From the NCBI GenBank assembly GCA_964249735.1, contig CAXUDP010000083.1, positions 1-17,262 of the forward strand: a stretch of 17,262 bases of DNA, given 5' to 3'. The position numbers and the translations under genes are program-made. Under the pieces are notes generated by a model. It had not been told where the DNA came from. It made no database searches and saw nothing but the letters and a program-made list of their open reading frames with translations. Below, in pieces: positions 13,719-17,262 of this stretch. Every line of letters starts with the position of its first letter. Within the stretch, counting starts at the first letter, position 1. This DNA comes from Lichenicola sp964249735. GTDB taxonomy: Bacteria > Pseudomonadota > Alphaproteobacteria > Acetobacterales > Acetobacteraceae.

Positions 13719-14618
13719 TCAATGCGGCAGGGACAGGTACAGCTTGCCCAGGCCCGTCAGCTGGCCGGACGCGCCGAGCAGGCTGCTGTAGTGCGGGTCC
13801 GGGCTGACCCGTCCGGTGAACCAGGCGTAGCGGAACACGTCGCTGCGCCCTTCCAGGGTCGCGACCATGCTGGTCATCTGCGCTTCCTGCTCGGCCAGGG
13901 TGGTGATCTGCGCCCCGTCGTTCTGGCTGTGCCAGTTGGCGAACTCGGTCACCCAGATCGGCTTGTTGTACTTGTCCAGGCGGTTCAGCTGGTCGGCGAT
14001 GCCGTAGTCGTACCAATGGAAGCCGAGATAGTCGATGCTCGGCTGCCGTCCGCCGTTGGCCGCCTCGTATGCGGCATAGAAGGCGTCCAGCCACGCCACC
14101 GGATCGCTGTAGTTCGGCATGGTGCCCCAGGTGATCTGCGGCCCCACGATCTTCACCCCCGCCGCAGACGCGATCTTCTCGTATTGCGGCCAGAGCTGTG
14201 CCGCCTGCTGCGGCGTCAGGTAGGACTGGCCGCCGACATTGGGCTCGTTCAGCACCAGCAGGTAGTGGATGGTCGGGTTGGCGAGCAGGAAGGCTACGAT
14301 CGTGGAAGCATTGAAGCTGCCGTTCCACAGCATCGGATAGTAATCCATCTGATACTGCGTCAGATAGTTCGACGGAACGCCCTTGTTCGGCGTCGACGTC
14401 CAGTTGTACCACCAGTTCACGCCAGGTGCCAACGCTGCCATGTCGGCCGGCGAGGCCAGGTCGTACGCGATGCCGCGCTTGGCGCTTTTGGTGGCGGTGG
14501 TCGATGCGGCCGCGACATCCGGTGCCGCGAGGCCCGCCTCCGCGGATGATCCTTGTGCAAGACCGGGTGCTGTCCACAGGGTTGCCAGGGCGGCGATTGT
14601 GCTGAAGCTGATCCTCAT
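13719..14618 (-). CDS. Secreted GH128-like glycoside hydrolase
   Basis: A 299-residue protein with a signal peptide (MRISFSTIAALATLWTAPGL, Ala-Gln cleavage region near residue 22). The rest is a (beta/alpha)8-type catalytic domain of the Glyco_hydro_cc/GH128 kind: KRGIAYD, GVNWWYNWTSTP, LLVLNEPN with the presumed acid/base Glu125, WGTMPNYSDPVAWLDAFY, YLGFHWYDYG, and IWVTEFANW with the presumed nucleophile Glu225. Characterised GH128 enzymes act on beta-1,3-glucans; the substrate here is inferred. The start at 14618 has GGAAGGA about 11 bases upstream. There is no carbohydrate-binding module and no partner genes nearby. Confidence 0.87.
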   Translation of the reverse strand: MRISFSTIAALATLWTAPGLAQGSSAEAGLAAPDVAAASTTATKSAKRGIAYDLASPADMAALAPGVNWWYNWTSTPNKGVPSNYLTQYQMDYYPMLWNGSFNASTIVAFLLANPTIHYLLVLNEPNVGGQSYLTPQQAAQLWPQYEKIASAAGVKIVGPQITWGTMPNYSDPVAWLDAFYAAYEAANGGRQPSIDYLGFHWYDYGIADQLNRLDKYNKPIWVTEFANWHSQNDGAQITTLAEQEAQMTSMVATLEGRSDVFRYAWFTGRVSPDPHYSSLLGASGQLTGLGKLYLSLPH

Positions 14619-14730
14619 GATGATCACGATCCTTCCGGAAGTTTCATCGTTTTTGGACGCCGTCTCATGCTCCCGTTTGCAGGAACCGGATGATGCCCCG
14701 TCGGAACCGGACACATCTGCCGACACCAGG

Positions 14731-14741
14731 TCAAGACTTGA
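14731..14741. promoter_or_regulatory. Palindrome, candidate operator
   Basis: TCAAG-A-CTTGA is symmetrical around one base, with partly matching flanks (GG and TCC). It lies 113 bp upstream of the GH128-like start, in a position suitable for a repressor or activator site. No regulator gene is adjacent. Confidence 0.3.
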
Positions 14742-14954
14742 TCCTGATCAATGGATCGATAACGATACGGTTTGTCGCATGTCGAAATACGACCTACAGG
14801 TTTCTGGACGCCTGGCCGCAGCGTCATGCGGATGCCGAAATCCGGCCGAGGCATCAAGCAACACGCCGCCGCGGCAGCTCGGCGGATCAGGCTGGAAGCG
14901 TTGAACGAGCGGAAGAACCGCATCCCGGTTGCGAGTGATGATCGTCGCAGCAAA

Positions 14955-14964
14955 CGTTGCAACG
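14955..14964. promoter_or_regulatory. Perfect palindrome CGTTGCAACG, candidate operator
   Basis: A fully symmetrical 10-mer about 190 bp upstream of the HEAT-like gene. Short palindromes of this form are common binding sites for dimeric regulators, but they also occur by chance. Confidence 0.25.
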
Positions 14965-15151
14965 CAACATTCCTGGTTGCTGCGCGACCTGATCAGGAAC
15001 CTGTTCGCAAAGCCGATGTCGACGTCCTGTCGCGGCCCTGCAACTCCAGCCAGGATCGAGATACCAGACCTGTGGCTGACGAGCATCATCTGCCTGCGGT
15101 CGGACAGCACAAAGGTTGATCGTTCCGGATTGACGGGCCACGCTGACGCCC

Positions 15152-16180
15152 ATGCCGCCCCGTCCGGACATTCTTCCTCCCGCGTTACTGGCTGCCTTGG
15201 TAAAAATCGGGAGCAGACTGGCGAACGGAAACAAGCCGGTCGCTGAGCTGGATGCGTCGCTCAGCCTGCTTGCCGGGCTGCCGCCCGGTCAGGTCGTCCA
15301 AGCGGACGGGGCGATAGCGGCTGCAGCCAACCTTTGTTGCTGCACGCCTCGGCCCGTCCCGGATCGCCGGCCGTCCCGTCGTTCGACCGATGCCGAGCAA
15401 CTGCTCCGGACACCGGGCCTTGAATACCTGTTCCTGTTCCATCGCGATGGCCGTCTGCGCGAGGCAGCGCTCCTCAGGATCACGGGCGGCTTGCCGACCC
15501 CGTTCCTGTTCGCCGCCGTTCTGTGGCGGCTGAACGATTGGGCGGCGCCCATTCGTGGTGCGGCGGCCCGCTGCGCGAACCGGTTATTTCCTACGACCGC
15601 TCCAGCTGTCGTCGCGCAGGCGGCGACGGCGCTGTTGACAAGGCAGACGAGCTGGCGCCGCTGGACCGACCAGCGCGCAATCCTCGATCGCGCGCTCGCT
15701 CGCGATGACGTTGCGGAACACCTGTCCCGCCTGGTCACCGGCGGTGCGACCGGACCGCTGGCGTCGATACTCCGCCAGGCGCTTCGCCTGCCCGCACTCG
15801 ATCCTCACCTCGCACGGATCGCATTCGAGTCGCTGCAACCCGCTGTCCGTGCTGTCGCGCTGGATGCCCTGGTCAACGGCGAAGCCGAATGGCCGTGCGG
15901 TTCCGCCTGGCAGTGGATCGACAAGCCCATGGGCGTAGGGCGCAGAGTCGCCGTCTTCGACCACCGCCCCTTGACGGTCGCCTTCGCGAGGGAGGAACTG
16001 ATCGCCCGCGGCGTCAAGGACAGGTCGGCGGCCGTAAAACGTGTCGCGCTGACTGCCGTCATTCGTCATCTGCCCGGAACACCGGAAGGCCGCGACCATG
16101 CGACCGCGCTTGTCGCCGATCGCTCCGCTTCGGTTCGAGAAAGGGCCAGGTTCATTCTTCGCCCGGGACAGCCCACGTAG
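15152..16180 (+). CDS. HEAT-repeat-like protein of unknown function
   Basis: A 342-residue soluble protein built largely of paired helices. Segments with the HEAT pattern include PIRGAAARCANRLF (133-146), AVRAVALDALVNGEA (231-245), DRSAAVKRVALTAVIRHL (290-307) and DRSASVRERARFIL (323-336). The stretch LEYLFLFHRDGRLREAALLR (90-109) is the most distinctive and recalls a family of uncharacterised HEAT-like proteins. An unusual CCC triplet occurs at residues 62-64. HEAT solenoids mediate protein-protein or nucleic-acid contacts; nothing shows an enzymatic role. The start has no strong ribosome binding site (GCTGACGCCC before ATG), so it is moderately uncertain. It converges on the gene at 16326 across 145 bp. 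Confidence 0.75.
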   Translation: MPPRPDILPPALLAALVKIGSRLANGNKPVAELDASLSLLAGLPPGQVVQADGAIAAAANLCCCTPRPVPDRRPSRRSTDAEQLLRTPGLEYLFLFHRDGRLREAALLRITGGLPTPFLFAAVLWRLNDWAAPIRGAAARCANRLFPTTAPAVVAQAATALLTRQTSWRRWTDQRAILDRALARDDVAEHLSRLVTGGATGPLASILRQALRLPALDPHLARIAFESLQPAVRAVALDALVNGEAEWPCGSAWQWIDKPMGVGRRVAVFDHRPLTVAFAREELIARGVKDRSAAVKRVALTAVIRHLPGTPEGRDHATALVADRSASVRERARFILRPGQPT

Positions 16181-16325
16181 AGCGTAAGCATGTCGGCCAG
16201 CCGGCCGATACAGCGCAAACGATGCCGACCGCTCTGCTGGCGATGCGGTTCTGGTGACGCAGGTCGTACATGTCGGCCTCGGCGTCCGAACCGGCCTCAA
16301 CCAGGCTGGTCGGTCGGCTGCGCCG

Positions 16326-16787
16326 TCAGGCCCGGCTCCTGATCTCCCCGCGCAGGGCGTGGATCGTCGTCTGGTCGCCCTCGGACCGGAGATGGGGCAC
16401 CTCAAACCCGGACCGCACCAGGGTCCCGATCGTCACGTCGACGAAGTCGCGCTCGTGCGGCGGCACCGCAATGACGATGCGGCCGTAATGATCCAGCGCA
16501 CGCATCGCCTGGTTGATCACCTGGTTGATCGTGACCAGCGTCACGTGCGACGCCAGCACCAGATCGGCAGACCGCGCCTCGACATGCGCCTCCGGCAGCC
16601 GCGCCTCGGCCTTGCGGCATTCGGTGTGCATCAGCGCGCACAGCGTGTCGGCCGCCGCGGTCCCGAGCACAAGCACGCGCAGGCCCTCCAGAGCCGAATT
16701 CTCACCCAGCAACGCCACCGCGCTGCGGCGTGACTGCAGGATCGTCCGTGCATAGCGCAGGCGACGATCACGAAGCGTCTCACTCAT
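16326..16787 (-). CDS. Small Rossmann-like protein, function unknown
   Basis: A 153-residue protein with GGAG about ten bases before ATG 16787. Alternating strands and helices appear: LRVLVLGTAAADTLCALMHT (36-55), ADLVLASHVTLVTINQVINQ (74-93), then a helix leading to YGRIVIAVPPHERDFVDVTI, and a last strand TTIHALRG. The order, with NQAMRALDHYGRIVIAV, recalls class I methyltransferases, but the glycine-rich SAM motif is poor and the protein is short. It may be a degenerate or partial methyltransferase fold, or another Rossmann protein. I assign no function. Composition is native. Confidence 0.65.
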   Translation of the reverse strand: MSETLRDRRLRYARTILQSRRSAVALLGENSALEGLRVLVLGTAAADTLCALMHTECRKAEARLPEAHVEARSADLVLASHVTLVTINQVINQAMRALDHYGRIVIAVPPHERDFVDVTIGTLVRSGFEVPHLRSEGDQTTIHALRGEIRSRA

Positions 16788-17078
16788 TGCTGTCGTTCTC
16801 CACCGGCGCATGGAACGCTGCCGGATGCGCCATTCATGCGACGCGGATCCATAAAGGTTCGATACGGCTTGCGGCGTCGCGCATAAACGGCCGCTAAAAG
16901 CCGTCCACCGGTGCAGACGGTAGCCGGAACCCCCTCATCCTTATGACGCCTTTATGCGAACGCCGCATTTCCCGATCGCGGGCTTATGCCGTCCTGCGGC
17001 CTATGGGCCGGCGGATCGACCCTGCGCCAGCCGATCCTGCGCCCGGGCCGCCGCGCCGACGCAGATTGGATGGCGAGC
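16788..17078. other. Divergent intergenic region
   Basis: These 291 bases separate the Rossmann-like gene from the partial gene at the window end. They contain scattered CATAAA/TTTATG motifs (16850-16857, 16880-16887, 16949-16958), some in inverted orientation, and a small GC hairpin CGGCC-TATG-GGCCG near 17000. No clear promoter, riboswitch or tRNA is seen. Confidence 0.35.
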
Positions 17079-17262
17079 ATGACCCAGAAACGACCTTCTT
17101 CCCGGTTCCGCCGGACCATGTGGCCCACGCCGGCGCGGGCGGCGATCGAGACCGCGGTGGTGCTGGCCTGCGCCACGGTGCTGACGGCGTGCATCCAGGC
17201 CGCACGTGCGCAAACCGCGCCGGACGGATCGCAGGTGGTGCCGCCGGGTGCCAAACCCGCGC
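17079..17262 (+). CDS. Exported protein or lipoprotein, N-terminal part (runs off window)
   Basis: Sixty-one codons are visible before the window ends. The product begins MTQKRPSSRFRRTMWPTPAR, then a hydrophobic core (AAIETAVVLACATVLTA) and a possible signal peptidase I site (ARAQ) or a weak lipobox (LTAC), then TAPDGSQVVPPGAKPA. This is a long positively charged signal sequence followed by a Pro/Gly-rich mature start. An in-frame ATG three codons upstream (17070) is an alternative start. The function cannot be told from this fragment; periplasmic or envelope location is inferred. Confidence 0.6.
   Translation, partial: MTQKRPSSRFRRTMWPTPARAAIETAVVLACATVLTACIQAARAQTAPDGSQVVPPGAKPA

Larger units (their letters stand above)
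14619..15151. other. 533-bp divergent intergenic region
   Basis: This gap lies between the GH128-like gene (minus) and the HEAT-like gene (plus) and should hold both promoters. The open frames in it have no coding character. It is less GC-rich than its neighbours. It contains an odd palindrome TCAAGACTTGA at 14731-14741, followed by clustered TGATC motifs, and a perfect 10-bp palindrome CGTTGCAACG at 14955-14964. A possible plus-strand promoter is TTGATC at 14738-14743, 17 bases, then AACGAT, but the -10 is poor. Confidence 0.4.

Noticed and set aside
12457..13791. 444-residue plus-strand ORF opposite trpS
   Set aside because: It lies antisense to an unmistakable trpS and has the Arg/His/Pro composition typical of reverse-strand shadows in GC-rich DNA.
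16181..16325. Terminator between the two convergent genes
   Set aside because: Only short GC stems such as GGCCAGCCGGCC are visible and no T-run follows; not strong enough to call.

Overview
The window is GC-rich DNA (roughly 65-70% G+C by eye, with strong G/C bias at third codon positions). It most resembles a high-GC alphaproteobacterium. Acetobacteraceae or a related Rhodospirillales lineage is my guess from the style of the genes, not a demonstrated placement. No rRNA, tRNA or CRISPR array is visible.

Layout. (1) Positions 1 to about 1216 are a graveyard of broken genes: an HU/IHF-type fragment, a stretch of unknown origin, the C-terminal piece of a tyrosine-recombinase-like integrase, and a frameshifted small membrane protein. 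(2) 1460-4337 is a plus-strand unit: a DoxX-family membrane protein overlapping a quinone-oxidoreductase-like MDR dehydrogenase by 4 bp (ATGA), then an APC-family amino acid permease. A LysR-type regulator converges on it, and their 3' ends overlap by 47 bp. Upstream of the regulator lies a short-chain dehydrogenase wrecked by internal deletions. (3) 5929-7170 holds two divergent NTF2/SnoaL-like proteins, one cytosolic and one with a signal peptide. (4) 7227-10470 is a mobile or accessory zone. It has a decayed IS6-like transposase, an intact 3-methyladenine DNA glycosylase, an AT-richer gene of unknown function with two apparent winged-helix-like segments, a 279-bp gap with a strong hairpin and imperfect repeats, and a 5'-truncated IS1595-type transposase with a translationally coupled small ORF. 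(5) 10489-13653 is all minus strand: trpS, the YjbQ/UPF0047 protein, a HicA-like and HicB pair, and a GIY-YIG protein with a DUF4357-like C-terminus. (6) 13719-14618 is a secreted GH128-like glycoside hydrolase on the minus strand. (7) 15152-17262 holds a HEAT-repeat-like protein, a small Rossmann-like protein of unknown function, and the start of an exported protein cut off by the window end.

How the genes may work together. DoxX, the oxidoreductase, the dead SDR and LysR look like a redox-responsive cluster, but nothing in the sequence proves co-regulation. trpS and yjbQ (13-bp gap) are probably one transcript. hicA and hicB (5-bp gap) form a classic toxin-antitoxin layout, except that the HicA-like protein contains no histidine. 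The most unusual parts are the compositionally foreign gene at 8591-9349, the hairpin and repeat block after it, and the His-less HicA. I found no convincing complete novel system; these are the leads.
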